Below are positions 41,463 through 51,965 of a stretch of 55,446 nucleotides of DNA, one piece after another. A program made the translations under genes and the position numbers. The first letter of the stretch is position 1. Every line of letters starts with the position of its first letter. Origin of the DNA: Gammaproteobacteria bacterium (GTDB lineage Bacteria; Pseudomonadota; Gammaproteobacteria; Thiotrichales; Thiotrichaceae); contig JAHJJD010000129.1 of NCBI GenBank assembly GCA_018822845.1, positions 1 through 55,446 of the forward strand, in the 5' to 3' direction. Below the pieces are notes generated by a model that did not search any database, was not told the origin of the DNA, and saw only the letters and a program-made list of their open reading frames with translations.

Positions 41463-42095
41463 ATGTTCGGAATGTTCAAGCAAGTCGAGATGCCCGACCC
41501 GCAAGCTGCCCTGCCGGGTCGCGCTGAAGCCATGTCGGTCGAAAACCGCCATTTCGTCAACGGCAATCCGATCCAGCCACCGTTTCCGCCGGGTATGCAA
41601 CAGGCCATGTTCGGGCTGGGCTGTTTCTGGGGGGCGGAACGCAAATTCTGGCAAGTGCCCGGCGTCTACACCACCGCCGTCGGTTACGCCGCCGGTTACA
41701 CCCCCAACCCCACTTACCGCGAAGTTTGCACCGGCATGACGGGCCACAACGAAGTGGTGCTGGTCGTGTTTGATCCGGCCAAAGTCAGTTATGCGGAATT
41801 GCTGAAAGTGTTCTGGGAAGCCCACAACCCCACCGAGGGGATGCGTCAGGGCAATGATGTGGGCACCCAGTACCGTTCCGGCATCTACACTTTTTCAGCG
41901 GAACAGAAAGCTGCCACCGAAGCCAGCCACGCCAGCTATCAGGCGGCGCTGGCCAAGGCCGGTTACAAGACCATCACCACCGAAATCCTCGCTGCTCCCG
42001 AGTTCTATTACGCCGAGGATTACCACCAGCAATATCTGGCGAAAAACCCCGGCGGTTACTGCGGGCTGGGCGGAACGGGTGTGACCTGCGCATAA
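41463..42095 (+). CDS. msrA: Peptide methionine sulfoxide reductase A
   Basis: The 210-residue enzyme reduces S-methionine sulfoxide in proteins. The catalytic cysteine is in [14 protein letters not shown], followed by [45 protein letters not shown] and the C-terminal [14 protein letters not shown] with resolving cysteines. The N-terminal extension of about 45 residues ([16 protein letters not shown]) is common in the longer MsrA form. AGGAG (41451-41455) sets the ATG. Its 3' end overlaps the convergent hydrolase gene by 40 bases. Confidence 0.96.
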   Translation: MFGMFKQVEMPDPQAALPGRAEAMSVENRHFVNGNPIQPPFPPGMQQAMFGLGCFWGAERKFWQVPGVYTTAVGYAAGYTPNPTYREVCTGMTGHNEVVLVVFDPAKVSYAELLKVFWEAHNPTEGMRQGNDVGTQYRSGIYTFSAEQKAATEASHASYQAALAKAGYKTITTEILAAPEFYYAEDYHQQYLAKNPGGYCGLGGTGVTCA

Positions 42096-42907
42096 ACTGG
42101 CCGCCTCGCCAGAATCGCCGCAAGCGCATGGCCGTCTTTCACCCCAAGGAAATGCGAGCCATCGATCGGCCAGACTTCCGAACGCCCGGCCAAGGCGTAC
42201 ACCTTGTTCATGTTCTGGCTGTAGATTGGCACAAAGAAATCGAAAAGGTCCGGGTTCAACTGGTTATCCCGCATAATGGAAACGTAGCGGATAGCCGGAT
42301 GCGGTTGGTGGTTCAGCCAGTACAGGAAACGCCCCGGCTCCTCGATGCGCATGTCGCGGTACAAATCTTCGGCATCATCCATCCACTTGCCGAAACCCAT
42401 TTCGCTGGCGAACAGCCCCATTGGCGTATCATTGGCAAGGCAGGCCATGTCTGCGGCAGGCGTTCCCACATGTGGGGAGGCAATGGTCACCAGCGCTTCC
42501 ACTGGCACATTGGCGAAGCGTACCAGCCAGCCGCGTGCTGCCAAACCACCCGCAGAATGCCCGACCAGGGTCAGCGGCTCGCCCCGTTCCACGTAAATGC
42601 GTTGCAGGTGGGCATTGAGCATTTGCGCCTGAAGCATGACCGGTGCACGGGCGGGCAAATCCACCGTGTAGAAAACTTTTTCCGGGTGGCCATTGAGGCG
42701 CTGCATATTCCAGGGGCCATTGGGCGTCATGAGGAAATTGCCTCCATCTACCCAGCCTGCCTGTTGTAGTCCAGGGGTCACGCCATCCATGCGCCAGTCC
42801 ATGCCCTTACCCTGTAGGCCGTGGATCAGTACGGCAGTTTGCGCCCACAGGGTGGTGGGAAATAACACTATTGCAGATAGCAGCACTATCCAATGCAAGG
42901 TTTTCAT
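42056..42907 (-). CDS. Secreted alpha/beta hydrolase, lipase-like
   Basis: The 283-residue product has a signal peptide ([15 protein letters not shown]) and an alpha/beta hydrolase fold: [18 protein letters not shown] with the oxyanion segment, the nucleophile elbow [30 protein letters not shown] and a late His in [18 protein letters not shown]. It is a probable periplasmic or secreted triacylglycerol-type lipase or esterase. GGAGGTTGAC before the ATG at 42907 sets the start. Substrate not determined. Confidence 0.82.
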   Translation of the reverse strand: MKTLHWIVLLSAIVLFPTTLWAQTAVLIHGLQGKGMDWRMDGVTPGLQQAGWVDGGNFLMTPNGPWNMQRLNGHPEKVFYTVDLPARAPVMLQAQMLNAHLQRIYVERGEPLTLVGHSAGGLAARGWLVRFANVPVEALVTIASPHVGTPAADMACLANDTPMGLFASEMGFGKWMDDAEDLYRDMRIEEPGRFLYWLNHQPHPAIRYVSIMRDNQLNPDLFDFFVPIYSQNMNKVYALAGRSEVWPIDGSHFLGVKDGHALAAILARRPVYAQVTPVPPSPQ

Positions 42908-42981
42908 GTCAACCTCCATTCTAACGGTTACTGTATTTTAGCTAATTCTAATATTTGGATATTACTGTATTGGGTTTGACC

Positions 42982-43665
42982 ATGACAATCCGTTGCATTG
43001 CATTTGATCTGGATGACACATTGTGGGCTTGCAAACCGGTGATCCGGCAGGCTGAACAGCGTTTTTACGAATGGCTGGAAAAGCACTACCCGCGCATCAC
43101 AGATAGCCACTCACCGGATGAATTGATCCATAATCGTGTGGCTTACATGCAGGGACGCCCCGAGTTGCATTATAATCTGACACGCCTGCGCAAGGACTGG
43201 ATGACCGCGCTGGCCGCACAGCATGATTATCCGGAAACACTGGTGGAGCCGGGTTTCGAGGTGTTCTGGCTGGCACGCAATGAAGTCACCCTGTTCGACG
43301 GGGCGCGGGAAGTCCTGCAATCACTGGCAGAATGTTTCGTCACGGGCGTGATCAGTAATGGCAATGCCAACGTCCACCATATCGGCATAGGCCATTTGTT
43401 CCAGTTTGTGCACAGTGCGGAAGAGGCGGGGGTTGCCAAACCGCATCCGGACATTTTCCATCAGGCGCTGGCCAAGGCAGGGGTTGCCCCGCATCAGGCC
43501 GTATACGTCGGCGATGATCCGGTGAGGGACATCCAGGGTGCGGCAGATGCCGGTTTGCGTACAATCTGGTACAATCCTGCCGGTATGGACTGGCCGGGGG
43601 GGAAAGGGCCAGACGCTACCATTACACAGCTTGCAGAACTGGCAACTGCCATTGCGCACTTATAG
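42982..43665 (+). CDS. HAD-family phosphatase (YigB-like)
   Basis: The 227-residue cytoplasmic hydrolase has HAD motifs in order: CIAFDLDDTLW (motif I, nucleophile Asp), FVTGVISNGNAN (motif II), AKPHPDIFHQA (motif III lysine) and AVYVGDDPVRDIQGA (motif IV). The small cap lies between motifs I and II. It resembles E. coli YigB, which dephosphorylates FMN-type and sugar phosphates; the substrate is open. I chose ATG 42982; an upstream in-frame ATG at 42955 lacks a ribosome site. It precedes relA by about 107 bases. Confidence 0.85.
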   Translation: MTIRCIAFDLDDTLWACKPVIRQAEQRFYEWLEKHYPRITDSHSPDELIHNRVAYMQGRPELHYNLTRLRKDWMTALAAQHDYPETLVEPGFEVFWLARNEVTLFDGAREVLQSLAECFVTGVISNGNANVHHIGIGHLFQFVHSAEEAGVAKPHPDIFHQALAKAGVAPHQAVYVGDDPVRDIQGAADAGLRTIWYNPAGMDWPGGKGPDATITQLAELATAIAHL

Positions 43666-43772
43666 AAAACTACAACGACACTCGACAAGGGCTTCACTGG
43701 TCGCGATACAACGATTCTTTAATCGACCATCAAGCTATCATGGACGAAGGCACAGGAGGATATGAAGCTGAT

Positions 43773-45926
43773 ATGCAACACAGCCAGACCGCCAACACCG
43801 AATCCCGTACCCGGCATGCCTGGATTGAGCGTTTTTGGGTTTCCGAAGACGAGCAAGACTTGTACCTGCTGGGGCAGATCATTGACTCCATCCTGAAATT
43901 CCCGCCACCTGCCGACCTCTTGCAACCATCCTGTCTGGATGTGGCCGAAATCCTGCGTCATCTGGATTCAGACCAGCCGACGCTGATTGCGGCGTTACTG
44001 TCCGATGACCGGTTCTCTACCTTGCTGCCCCTGAATGAGGCCGAAAAGTTTTACGGCGCGCCAGTCAGGCAGTTACTGGAAAACGTGCGTGACCTGCAAG
44101 GCTTTCGCGAGTGCGTGGACAACGTTGACCCGACCCCGCATGAACGTGCCGAACACCTGCGCCACATGATCCGTGCCGTACTCGGCAACCCGCGTTCCGT
44201 ACTGATCAAGCTGGCCTGGAACCTGCAATACCTGCGGCTGCTGTCACGTCAGGAGATCGGTGAGCAGCACCGCTGCGTGGCGCGCCTGACCATGGAATCC
44301 TACGCGCCGTGGGCCAACCGTCTCGGCGTCAGCCAGATCAAGTGGGAGATGGAAGACCTTGCGTTCCGCTTCCTGCAACCCGACACCTACAGATCCATCG
44401 CCCGGTCACTGGCAGGCAAGCGCATTGAGCGTGAGCAGTTCATCGCCGATTTCACCGCCCTGTTGCGGCAATTACTGGCGGAATACGGTATCAAAGCCGA
44501 GGTTTACGGTCGGCCCAAACACATTTACAGCATCTGGAAAAAGAAAAGCCGTAAGGAACTGGATGATGTCAGCGGGTTGTACGATCTGCGGGCTGTGCGC
44601 GTCATCGTGGACGACATCAACACCTGTTATAACGTGCTGGGGTTGGTGCATGACAAGTGGGCGCACATCCCTGAGGAATACGACGACTACATTGCCAACC
44701 GCAAACCGAATGGCTACCAGTCGATTCATACTGTCGTGATGGGGCCACAGGGCAAGCACGTCGAAATCCAGATTCGTACCCGCGAAATGCACCGTTTCGC
44801 CGAACTGGGGATAGCCGCCCACTGGCGTTACAAGGAAGGCGGCAAATACAACCAGGCCATTGAGCGCGCCATCAACAGTTCCCGACGGATGCTGGAATCT
44901 GGCGAATCCGATTCCGACCTGTTGGAAGATTTCCGCACGGAAACGCTGGACGAGCGCGTTTTCGTCGTCACCCCCAAAGGGCAGATGATTGACCTGCCGG
45001 AAGGTTCCACGCCGATTGATTTCGCTTACCATGTCCACACCAGCGTCGGCCACCGCTGCCGGGGAGCCAAGGTCAACGGCAATATCGTGCCGCTGAATTT
45101 CAAGCTGTTTAACGGCGCGCAGGTCGAAATCATTACCGGCAAGGAGGAAAAGCCACGGCAGGACTGGCTGGTCAAGGAGCTGGGTTTCGTCCGATCCGGC
45201 AGCACCCGGCAGAAAGTCCGCCAATGGTTCAGCCAGCAAAATCACGAGCAGAACTGCAAGGATGGCGAGCGTATCATCGAAAGGGAACGCCACCTGCTCA
45301 ACCTTGCCAAGCTGGATTACGCCGAACTGGCCAAGCAGTTCAACCGGAGCACTGAACGTGAATTCCTGATTGCTGTTGGCAAGAATGAAATAACGACTGC
45401 GCAGATTCGCCAGTCACTGGTACGCTCACATGAACCGGAATTCAAGTTCCGCAAGAGCAAGGCTGCCGAAACAGGTTTCAGTGACATTGAGGTGCAGGGT
45501 GTCACCAAGCTGTTTACGCAAATGGCGAAATGCTGCCACCCGGTCAATGGCGACCCCATCATCGGCTACCTGTCGCAAGGCCGTGGCGTCATCGTGCACC
45601 GGGCAGATTGCCCCGAACTGGCCTATTTGCGCAAGGAACGCGAGGAACGCATCATCGAAGTGGCCTGGGGCAGCCATGCTGCCGCCTACATCAGCGACAT
45701 CACGGTTTCGACCTACAACAAGTCGGGGGTGCTGGGGGAAATCGCCACGCTGCTGGCAAGGGAAAAGATCAATATCCAGAGCCTGCACACGCGCGAAACC
45801 AACGATTCCTGTTTCGCGATCATGGATATTGCCTTGGAAATCAAGGATGTGGATCAACTTGGCGACATTCTGGAAAAGCTGTTGCAGCTTTCCTCGGTCA
45901 TGGACGTACAGCGCAAGGGCGTCTAG
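43773..45926 (+). CDS. relA: GTP pyrophosphokinase (ppGpp synthetase) RelA
   Basis: The 717-residue ribosome-associated enzyme makes (p)ppGpp on amino acid starvation. An N-terminal HD-like domain lacks the HDxxED catalytic set (TLIAALLSDDRFS stands where it should be), so it is a synthetase-only RelA, not SpoT. The synthetase (EVYGRPKHIYSIWKKKSRKE; IQIRTREMHRFAELG), TGS (VVTPKGQMIDLPEG..IDFAYHVHTSVGH), zinc-finger-like CCHP and ACT (NKSGVLGEIATLL) domains follow in order. AGGAGGA (43754-43760) favours ATG 43773 over 43740. The TAG stop overlaps the gspC stop on the other strand (CTAG). Confidence 0.95.
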   Translation: MQHSQTANTESRTRHAWIERFWVSEDEQDLYLLGQIIDSILKFPPPADLLQPSCLDVAEILRHLDSDQPTLIAALLSDDRFSTLLPLNEAEKFYGAPVRQLLENVRDLQGFRECVDNVDPTPHERAEHLRHMIRAVLGNPRSVLIKLAWNLQYLRLLSRQEIGEQHRCVARLTMESYAPWANRLGVSQIKWEMEDLAFRFLQPDTYRSIARSLAGKRIEREQFIADFTALLRQLLAEYGIKAEVYGRPKHIYSIWKKKSRKELDDVSGLYDLRAVRVIVDDINTCYNVLGLVHDKWAHIPEEYDDYIANRKPNGYQSIHTVVMGPQGKHVEIQIRTREMHRFAELGIAAHWRYKEGGKYNQAIERAINSSRRMLESGESDSDLLEDFRTETLDERVFVVTPKGQMIDLPEGSTPIDFAYHVHTSVGHRCRGAKVNGNIVPLNFKLFNGAQVEIITGKEEKPRQDWLVKELGFVRSGSTRQKVRQWFSQQNHEQNCKDGERIIERERHLLNLAKLDYAELAKQFNRSTEREFLIAVGKNEITTAQIRQSLVRSHEPEFKFRKSKAAETGFSDIEVQGVTKLFTQMAKCCHPVNGDPIIGYLSQGRGVIVHRADCPELAYLRKEREERIIEVAWGSHAAAYISDITVSTYNKSGVLGEIATLLAREKINIQSLHTRETNDSCFAIMDIALEIKDVDQLGDILEKLLQLSSVMDVQRKGV

Positions 45927-46939
45927 AACGACAGCGGCAAGGTGATTTGCTGTCCACCACGGGTGATGCCCAGCGTCACCTGTGAGGCACTGGCCGCACC
46001 TTGCAGGGCTTGCATCCCGGCAGCAGGGCTATCCAGTACGGAGCCATTTACTGTCGTCACAATATCCCCCGGTTGCAAACCCAACTGGTTGAATACAGCA
46101 ACATTGCTGCCAGGCTGCAACTTGAATCCGATGAATTTGCCATCAACCTCATAGGGCTGCGGGCTGGCCACTTCCAGCAGGCGCATGTTGTTATTGAGGA
46201 CTTCCTTGCGGAATTCAGCCAGATTGGCGGCACCTTCAGCGGGTGGGGCTTCGCCGGTTAACGGGTTGACTTCCATGTTGGCTGCTTCAGAAACAGTCTG
46301 GACATCGGGTGGGATGGGATCTTCCACTACGATGTCGGGAGCGCCCATGTAGGCAGGGTTGTCCATGACCGGCAACTCAGGCTGGTAATCAGCCTGGGGG
46401 GCATCCATAAAGCCACCACCAGCCGTTGGGCCTGCGCCACCACCACTGGTCTCTGGTTTGGGTAATTCCAGTTTCTCCAGATTGCCGTTACGCCGCAGGG
46501 CGACATAAGTGGCGAAAACTTCCTCCAGTACTGCACCGGAATTGCCAATGGTTTCGCCCACAAAGTAAACCTGTTGTTGGCCACCTTCCTCAATGACGGC
46601 TTGTCCACGCTTGCCCGGCAGTGAATAGACCCCTTGCAGTTTCAGCGCCAGTTGGGTGTTCTGGATGGCTGCGGGTTTGGGCGCAACCGCGTTGCCCGGC
46701 TCATGCTTGCCGAACAGGTGGTAGCTGGCGATCTTTTCCCCCAAGTCCTGCATAACGGAGGAGTTCTGCTCGACAGGCTGTGAAGGGTCGCCACCCGGTA
46801 AATGCGGTTCTGCTGGAAATAGCGCCCAGGTCAGGCGCGCCAGCAGGAATCCGCAAATAATCACCAGCCCGAAACTCACATAGTCAGGTGAGCGTTCCAG
46901 CGCGCGGTCAAACCAGCGGTTTTGTCGAATGTTATGCAT
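45923..46939 (-). CDS. gspC: Type II secretion inner-membrane protein, GspC-like
   Basis: The 338-residue product has a short cytoplasmic N terminus, one transmembrane helix (about 22-41, VSFGLVIICGFLLARLTWAL), a periplasmic HR domain (SYHLFGKHEPGNAV, LALKLQGVYSLP..AVIEEGGQQQVYFVG) and a C-terminal PDZ domain (about 255-335, GFKLQPGSNVAVFNQLGLQP, GDIVTTVNGSVLD). This is the GspC architecture, linking GspD to the inner-membrane platform. It is longer than usual because of a Gly/Pro-rich linker (about 170-230). It stands alone rather than in a gsp operon, 22 bases downstream of the epimerase gene. Confidence 0.85.
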   Translation of the reverse strand: MHNIRQNRWFDRALERSPDYVSFGLVIICGFLLARLTWALFPAEPHLPGGDPSQPVEQNSSVMQDLGEKIASYHLFGKHEPGNAVAPKPAAIQNTQLALKLQGVYSLPGKRGQAVIEEGGQQQVYFVGETIGNSGAVLEEVFATYVALRRNGNLEKLELPKPETSGGGAGPTAGGGFMDAPQADYQPELPVMDNPAYMGAPDIVVEDPIPPDVQTVSEAANMEVNPLTGEAPPAEGAANLAEFRKEVLNNNMRLLEVASPQPYEVDGKFIGFKLQPGSNVAVFNQLGLQPGDIVTTVNGSVLDSPAAGMQALQGAASASQVTLGITRGGQQITLPLSF

Positions 46940-46961
46940 TCCAACGGCCCTTCAGCTTGTC

Positions 46962-47978
46962 TTATACCTTGTAGTATTCCCGATACCACTCGATGAAGCG
47001 GCGAGTTCCTTCCTCAACGGACATACTGGGACGATAACCCACATCCTGCACCAAAGCATCCACATCCGCATAGGTATCAGGTACATCACCCGGTTGTAGC
47101 GGCAGCAAGTTCAGTTCGGCCTTCATTCCCAGCGCATTTTCAATCGCCCGAATATAATCCATCAACTCTACCGGTTGTTGATTGCCGATATTATAGACCC
47201 GCCAAGGCGCTTTACTGGTGCCAGGGTCGGGTTCCATCCCACTCCATTCGGGGTTGGGGCTGGCGGTATGGTCGAGGGTGCGGATCACGCCTTCCACAAT
47301 GTCGTCAATGTAGGTGAAATCACGGCGGTGCTTGCCGTAATTGAATACATCAATCGGCTTGCCTGCCAGAATCGCCTTGGTAAATTTGAACATCGCCATA
47401 TCCGGGCGACTCCACGGGCCATACACCGTGAAGAAACGCAAACCTGTGGTTGGCAAGCCATACAGGTGCGAATAGGTATGCGCCATCAATTCGTTGGCTT
47501 TCTTGGAAGCGGCGTACAGCGATAACGGGTGATCCACATTGTCATGCACCGAAAACGGCATGGATTCGTTCGCGCCGTACACGGAACTGGAGGATGCATA
47601 CACCAGATGCTTCACGCCGTTATGGCGGCAGCCTTCCAGAATGTGCCCGAACCCAACCAGATTGCTGTCGATGTAAGCCAGCGGGTTTTCGATGGAATAG
47701 CGCACCCCGGCCTGCGCGGCGAGGTTGACCACCGCATCCAGCCCTTCCTCGGCAAACAGTTTGGCCATACCTTCACGGTCAGCCAGATCGAGACGGATGA
47801 ACTTGAACTTGCCTTCACCTGCTACCTCAATGACGCGCTGCAAACGGCGCTCTTTCAGCGTGACATCGTAATAGTCGTTGAAATTGTCGATGCCGACGAC
47901 TTCATCGCCGCGCTCCAGCAGTTGCAGGGCGAGGTGCATACCGATGAAACCGGCCACCCCCGTGATCAATACGCGCAT
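46962..47978 (-). CDS. NAD-dependent sugar-nucleotide epimerase, UDP-glucuronate 4-epimerase type
   Basis: The 338-residue short-chain dehydrogenase has the NAD-binding [20 protein letters not shown], a Ser in YASSSSVYG and the catalytic YAASK, and the family-typical [36 protein letters not shown] and [12 protein letters not shown]. These match UDP-glucuronate 4-epimerases that make UDP-galacturonate for LPS or capsule. It is transcribed before gspC. An array of REP-like repeats separates it from purC. Confidence 0.9.
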   Translation of the reverse strand: MRVLITGVAGFIGMHLALQLLERGDEVVGIDNFNDYYDVTLKERRLQRVIEVAGEGKFKFIRLDLADREGMAKLFAEEGLDAVVNLAAQAGVRYSIENPLAYIDSNLVGFGHILEGCRHNGVKHLVYASSSSVYGANESMPFSVHDNVDHPLSLYAASKKANELMAHTYSHLYGLPTTGLRFFTVYGPWSRPDMAMFKFTKAILAGKPIDVFNYGKHRRDFTYIDDIVEGVIRTLDHTASPNPEWSGMEPDPGTSKAPWRVYNIGNQQPVELMDYIRAIENALGMKAELNLLPLQPGDVPDTYADVDALVQDVGYRPSMSVEEGTRRFIEWYREYYKV

Positions 47979-47990
47979 AAATTCTCCTGT

Positions 47991-48087
47991 AAGAAACCCC
48001 TCCTAACCTCCCCTTATCAGGGGAGGGACAAGAAAGTGTCGCCTCTTCACTCCTCCCCTGATAAGGGGAGGCCGGGAGGGGTTTCTT
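47991..48087. repeat. Paired REP-like elements in inverted orientation (BIME-like)
   Basis: AAGAAACCCCTCC (47991-48003) recurs inverted as GGAGGGGTTTCTT (48075-48087). Inside each arm is a CCTCCCCTTATCAGGGGAGG-type palindrome (48007-48026 and 48050-48071). This is a typical bacterial interspersed palindromic arrangement, between the purC stop and the epimerase start. Confidence 0.75.
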
Positions 48088-48091
48088 CATC

Positions 48092-48991
48092 TTATTTGGT
48101 TAATAAGTCAGCCACTTCGCGGTACTTGGCTGCTGTTTTTTCTACGATTTCGGCAGGTAGTTCCGGCCCCGGTGCTACCTTCCCCCAATCCAGCGTCTCT
48201 AAATAATCCCGCACAAACTGTTTGTCAAAGGATGGCGGACTAATGCCGGGTTTGTACTGATCGGCTGGCCAGAAACGCGAGGAATCCGGCGTCAGGATTT
48301 CATCGATCAGTACCAGTTTGCCATCCGCATCCAGCCCGAACTCAAATTTTGTATCGGCAATGATGATGCCACGCTTAAGGGCGTATTCGGCAGCGCGGTT
48401 ATACAGCTCCAGACTCACACTGCGCACCTGTTCGGCCAGTTCCGCACCGATTTGCGCCTGCATTTCAGCGAAACTGATGTTGATGTCGTGCGTGCCCATT
48501 TCAGCCTTGGTGGAAGGGGTGAAAATTGTCTCAGGCAAACGATCCGCCATTTGCAGGCCAGCAGGCAATTCGATGCCGCAAACGGCACCGGTTTGCTGGT
48601 AATCCTTCCAGCCGGAACCGATCAGGTAGCCGCGCACGATGGCTTCCACCGGCAATGGTTTGAGACGCTTGACGATGATGCTGCGGCCTTGCAGTCTGGC
48701 TTTCTCTGCTTCGTTCAATGGCAGGTCATCCAGTGTCATGCCGCTCAGATGGTTGGGAATTACATCCTGCAACAGGCCAAACCAGAAATTGGCGACCTGG
48801 GTGAGGATGACGCCCTTCTGTGGAATCGGCGTGGGCATGATGACATCGAAAGCCGACAGGCGATCAGTCGTGACAATCAGCATGTGCTGCTCATCAACGG
48901 CGTAAATGTCCCGGACTTTGCCGCGCGCGATCAGGGGAAGGGAGGAAATGTCCGTCTCGAAAACGGTCGCAGGAGTGCTGGTTGTATTCAT
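48092..48991 (-). CDS. purC: Phosphoribosylaminoimidazole-succinocarboxamide synthase
   Basis: The 299-residue enzyme joins CAIR and aspartate to form SAICAR in purine synthesis. Family features are [69 protein letters not shown] and [16 protein letters not shown]. The length matches the long SAICAR synthase form (about 300 residues), not the 237-residue E. coli form. It is divergent from purE, 74 bases away, so the two promoters share a short region. Confidence 0.97.
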   Translation of the reverse strand: MNTTSTPATVFETDISSLPLIARGKVRDIYAVDEQHMLIVTTDRLSAFDVIMPTPIPQKGVILTQVANFWFGLLQDVIPNHLSGMTLDDLPLNEAEKARLQGRSIIVKRLKPLPVEAIVRGYLIGSGWKDYQQTGAVCGIELPAGLQMADRLPETIFTPSTKAEMGTHDINISFAEMQAQIGAELAEQVRSVSLELYNRAAEYALKRGIIIADTKFEFGLDADGKLVLIDEILTPDSSRFWPADQYKPGISPPSFDKQFVRDYLETLDWGKVAPGPELPAEIVEKTAAKYREVADLLTK

Positions 48992-49065
48992 TGGTGACTG
49001 TTAGTTAGTGCGAAAGTGTACATCACGGTATAATATCAGATTTTGAAGAAAACAAGGGTAGCATC

Positions 49066-49566
49066 ATGACTCAACCCGGCCAGGTGGTAGTGGGGGTTGT
49101 CATGGGCAGCAACAGCGACTGGAACGTGATGTCCAAGGCCGTCGAGCAACTGGAGAAATTCGGTGTTGCTCACGAATATCGTGTCGTTTCTGCCCACCGT
49201 ACACCGGATTTACTGTTTGAATACGCTGAAAGCGCCCGCGAGCGTGGCCTGAAATGCATCATTGCGGGTGCAGGCGGCGCTGCGCACCTGCCCGGCATGC
49301 TGGCGGCGAAAACGACTGTGCCGGTGTTGGGTGTGCCCGTTACTACCCGTGCGCTGAGCGGTGTGGATTCCCTGTATTCCATCGTGCAAATGCCCAAAGG
49401 CGTACCCGTTGCCACCTTTGCGATTGGTGAAGCGGGTGCGGCAAATGCAGCCTTGTTTGCGATTGCGATGTTGGCGAACGAAAACCCTGCACTTGCGGAA
49501 AAGCTGGCGCAATTCCGTGAAGAACAACGGCAACATGCGATGAACATGCCGCTCCCTCCTGAATAA
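49066..49566 (+). CDS. purE: N5-carboxyaminoimidazole ribonucleotide mutase
   Basis: The 166-residue class I PurE converts N5-CAIR to [52 protein letters not shown] and [18 protein letters not shown] are diagnostic. PurK, its partner, normally follows directly; here a histidine kinase gene lies between (49583-51898). The kinase starts 17 bases after the purE stop. Confidence 0.97.
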   Translation: MTQPGQVVVGVVMGSNSDWNVMSKAVEQLEKFGVAHEYRVVSAHRTPDLLFEYAESARERGLKCIIAGAGGAAHLPGMLAAKTTVPVLGVPVTTRALSGVDSLYSIVQMPKGVPVATFAIGEAGAANAALFAIAMLANENPALAEKLAQFREEQRQHAMNMPLPPE

Positions 49567-49582
49567 CGCAGAGCAGACAGCG

Positions 49583-51898
49583 GTGCAAGCCAACCTGTTC
49601 CAGCTTGTAGTGCTGTATTGCTTGTGGCTGATCCCGATGGGGGTTGGTGCAACGCAGCCCACTACCCTGACCGACCAGCAGCCCAGTATCCTTCTCGACA
49701 CGCATCTGGATTTTTTGCATGACCCTGGCGGGAAGCTGACTAGTACCGAGGTAGCTTCCCGCCTTTATGCCAATCAATTCAGCAATACGGGGGAAGCAGC
49801 ATTCAGTCCAGGATTTACTGAGGATGTTTTTTGGCTAAGGGTACATGTCGACAACCAATCCAGCCACTGGCAACGCTGGTATTTACAAGTCTTGAACATG
49901 ACGGAAGCCCCCGTGGAGGCTTACTGGCAAACCGCCACAACACTGGCTCAACTACAAACCGAACCCTATTTCCTGTATTACACCTACCCATTACCACTGA
50001 CAACGCCGGGAAAACACACCCTGTACGTGCGTGTTCAGAATAAAGGTGACGCACTGAGCTGTGTGCTGCGTTTCAGTCAGGCAGAACACCGCTCAAACAT
50101 TCGCCTAATCGTTTTTTTTGCCCTCATGAGCGGTGGATTATTGGCGTTGGGTGTTTATAACCTGTTGCTGTTTGCCAGTCTGCGGGAAAGTAGTTACGGT
50201 TGGTTGGGTGTGGCAATTTTGGGGGCAACACTGGAACTGAACCGCAATACCGGCGGGCTATTGCACGAATACCTTGGTGTCTTCCCTGATTATCAACACC
50301 TGTACACCAGTTTTGGCTATATTGCTGCATTGGGATCGGCGAAATTCATTCGCCAACTATTGGGTACGCCGCGCCATACACCATTGATTGATCTAGGGTT
50401 ACGGGGAATGTTATGGGTATCAGTCGCCTGTCTGCTCAATATCCTCTGGTTGCCTTATGCCTCGATTTGGTTCAACGCCATATTCATTGTGATTGGCTTG
50501 TTGATCCTGTTGGCAACGCTACGCTTGAGGTATTTGCAGGTATACGTGAATCCCAAGTTGTCTTGGGGACTGTGGGTTCTGGTGTTGGGTGTTATTCTCC
50601 CTATTCTGAGTTCATTTGGTATACCGTCGCTGATAAAAGAACGATTTTCGCCAACAGAACTGAGTGATGCACTATTTTCGCTAACGATACTCAGTATTGC
50701 ACTCTTTGTCTTGATGTTGTCACTGGCGCAAGCTGATCATGTACGCCGTTTGCGTGAGGAGGCGGCAAGTGCGAATGCGGCGAATAAGGCGAAGGGCGAT
50801 TTCCTCACCACCATGAGCCATGAGTTGCGTACCCCGATGAATGCGGTGGTGGGTGCGGGTCTGTTGTTACAGGATACCGCCCTGACACCGCAGCAACGCA
50901 GCTACGTTGATAAGCTGGAGATTGCTGCCCGCCACATGCTGACCCTGATTGGCGATATTCTGGATATTACCCGTATTGAGCGGCAGGCATTGCGTCTGGA
51001 ACAAATTCCGTTTGATCTCAAAGCCGTAGCCACGGAGCTGGAAACCTTGTTTGTGGGGCAAGCAGCCGCTAAAGGCTTGGCATTCAGCATTTACGCACCG
51101 GCGGATTCCGTTTGGTTGCAGGGTGACCCGACACGCTTGAAACAAATCCTGATGAACTTGCTGGGTAATGCCATCAAGTTTACCGAACGCGGCAGTGTCG
51201 AGTGTACGCTGGTGGTGGGCAAGAAAAGTGGGGATGGGCTTCCCGTAACGTTTAGCGTCACCGATAGCGGCATCGGCATTACCCCGCAACAGCAGGTACA
51301 TTTATTCCGGCCATTTTCACAAGCAGATAGCTCAACCTCGCGGCGGTACGGGGGTAGCGGTTTGGGGCTTGCCATCAGTGCGCAATTGGTGCAACAGATG
51401 GGCGGGGAACTGGAATTAGCCAGCCATGAAGGTAAAGGTAGCCGTTTTTTCTTTACCCTGGATTTTGCGCTATCAGAGACTCCTCTTGTAGAAGCGATCC
51501 CTGCTAGCGATTATTTACTACCAGCGCCTACCCAGGGTGTTCACCTTTTATTGGTGGATGATGATGAGTTAAATCGTTTTTTCGCTAATGAATTGCTGAA
51601 AACGTTTGGGTTAGCCGTAACAACCGTTGCCAGCGGACAGGCTGCATTGGCATTCTTGCGTCAGCAAACGGTTGATCTGGTGTTTATGGATGTGAGTATG
51701 CCGGAGATGGATGGTTACGCAACGACACGACGCATTCGTGAATTCAAGTCAAGCCATGAATTGCCGATTATCGCGCTAACTGCTCACGTGATGGCGGGAA
51801 TAGATGAACAATGCTTTGCGGCAGGCATGAATGATTACCTACCCAAACCTTTCGATAAAGCGCAATTGCAACAAGTGTTGCAACGCTGGCTGCGTTGA
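49583..51898 (+). CDS. Hybrid sensor histidine kinase with 7TMR-DISM sensor
   Basis: The 771-residue inner-membrane protein starts at GTG 49583. A signal sequence (1-23) is followed by a periplasmic 7TMR-DISM extracellular domain (about 30-165), seven transmembrane helices (about 174-382), a HisKA dimer domain with the phosphorylated His413 in MSHELRTPMN, an ATPase domain (NLLGNAIKFTERG, DSGIGI, GGSGLGLAI) and a receiver domain with Asp703 in DLVFMDVSMPEMDGY. DISM domains often bind carbohydrates. No separate response regulator lies nearby, so a downstream Hpt protein elsewhere is expected. It sits inside the purE-purK unit. Confidence 0.93.
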   Translation: MQANLFQLVVLYCLWLIPMGVGATQPTTLTDQQPSILLDTHLDFLHDPGGKLTSTEVASRLYANQFSNTGEAAFSPGFTEDVFWLRVHVDNQSSHWQRWYLQVLNMTEAPVEAYWQTATTLAQLQTEPYFLYYTYPLPLTTPGKHTLYVRVQNKGDALSCVLRFSQAEHRSNIRLIVFFALMSGGLLALGVYNLLLFASLRESSYGWLGVAILGATLELNRNTGGLLHEYLGVFPDYQHLYTSFGYIAALGSAKFIRQLLGTPRHTPLIDLGLRGMLWVSVACLLNILWLPYASIWFNAIFIVIGLLILLATLRLRYLQVYVNPKLSWGLWVLVLGVILPILSSFGIPSLIKERFSPTELSDALFSLTILSIALFVLMLSLAQADHVRRLREEAASANAANKAKGDFLTTMSHELRTPMNAVVGAGLLLQDTALTPQQRSYVDKLEIAARHMLTLIGDILDITRIERQALRLEQIPFDLKAVATELETLFVGQAAAKGLAFSIYAPADSVWLQGDPTRLKQILMNLLGNAIKFTERGSVECTLVVGKKSGDGLPVTFSVTDSGIGITPQQQVHLFRPFSQADSSTSRRYGGSGLGLAISAQLVQQMGGELELASHEGKGSRFFFTLDFALSETPLVEAIPASDYLLPAPTQGVHLLLVDDDELNRFFANELLKTFGLAVTTVASGQAALAFLRQQTVDLVFMDVSMPEMDGYATTRRIREFKSSHELPIIALTAHVMAGIDEQCFAAGMNDYLPKPFDKAQLQQVLQRWLR

Positions 51899-51965
51899 TG
51901 CGTCGTGCTGCACTTTGCGGTATCCTTCGCGCTTGTTTTACCTTATTGACAGACCCTGAAGCTTG

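Noticed and set aside
44472-45293. 273-residue minus-strand frame opposite relA
   Set aside because: Antisense shadow of relA domains.
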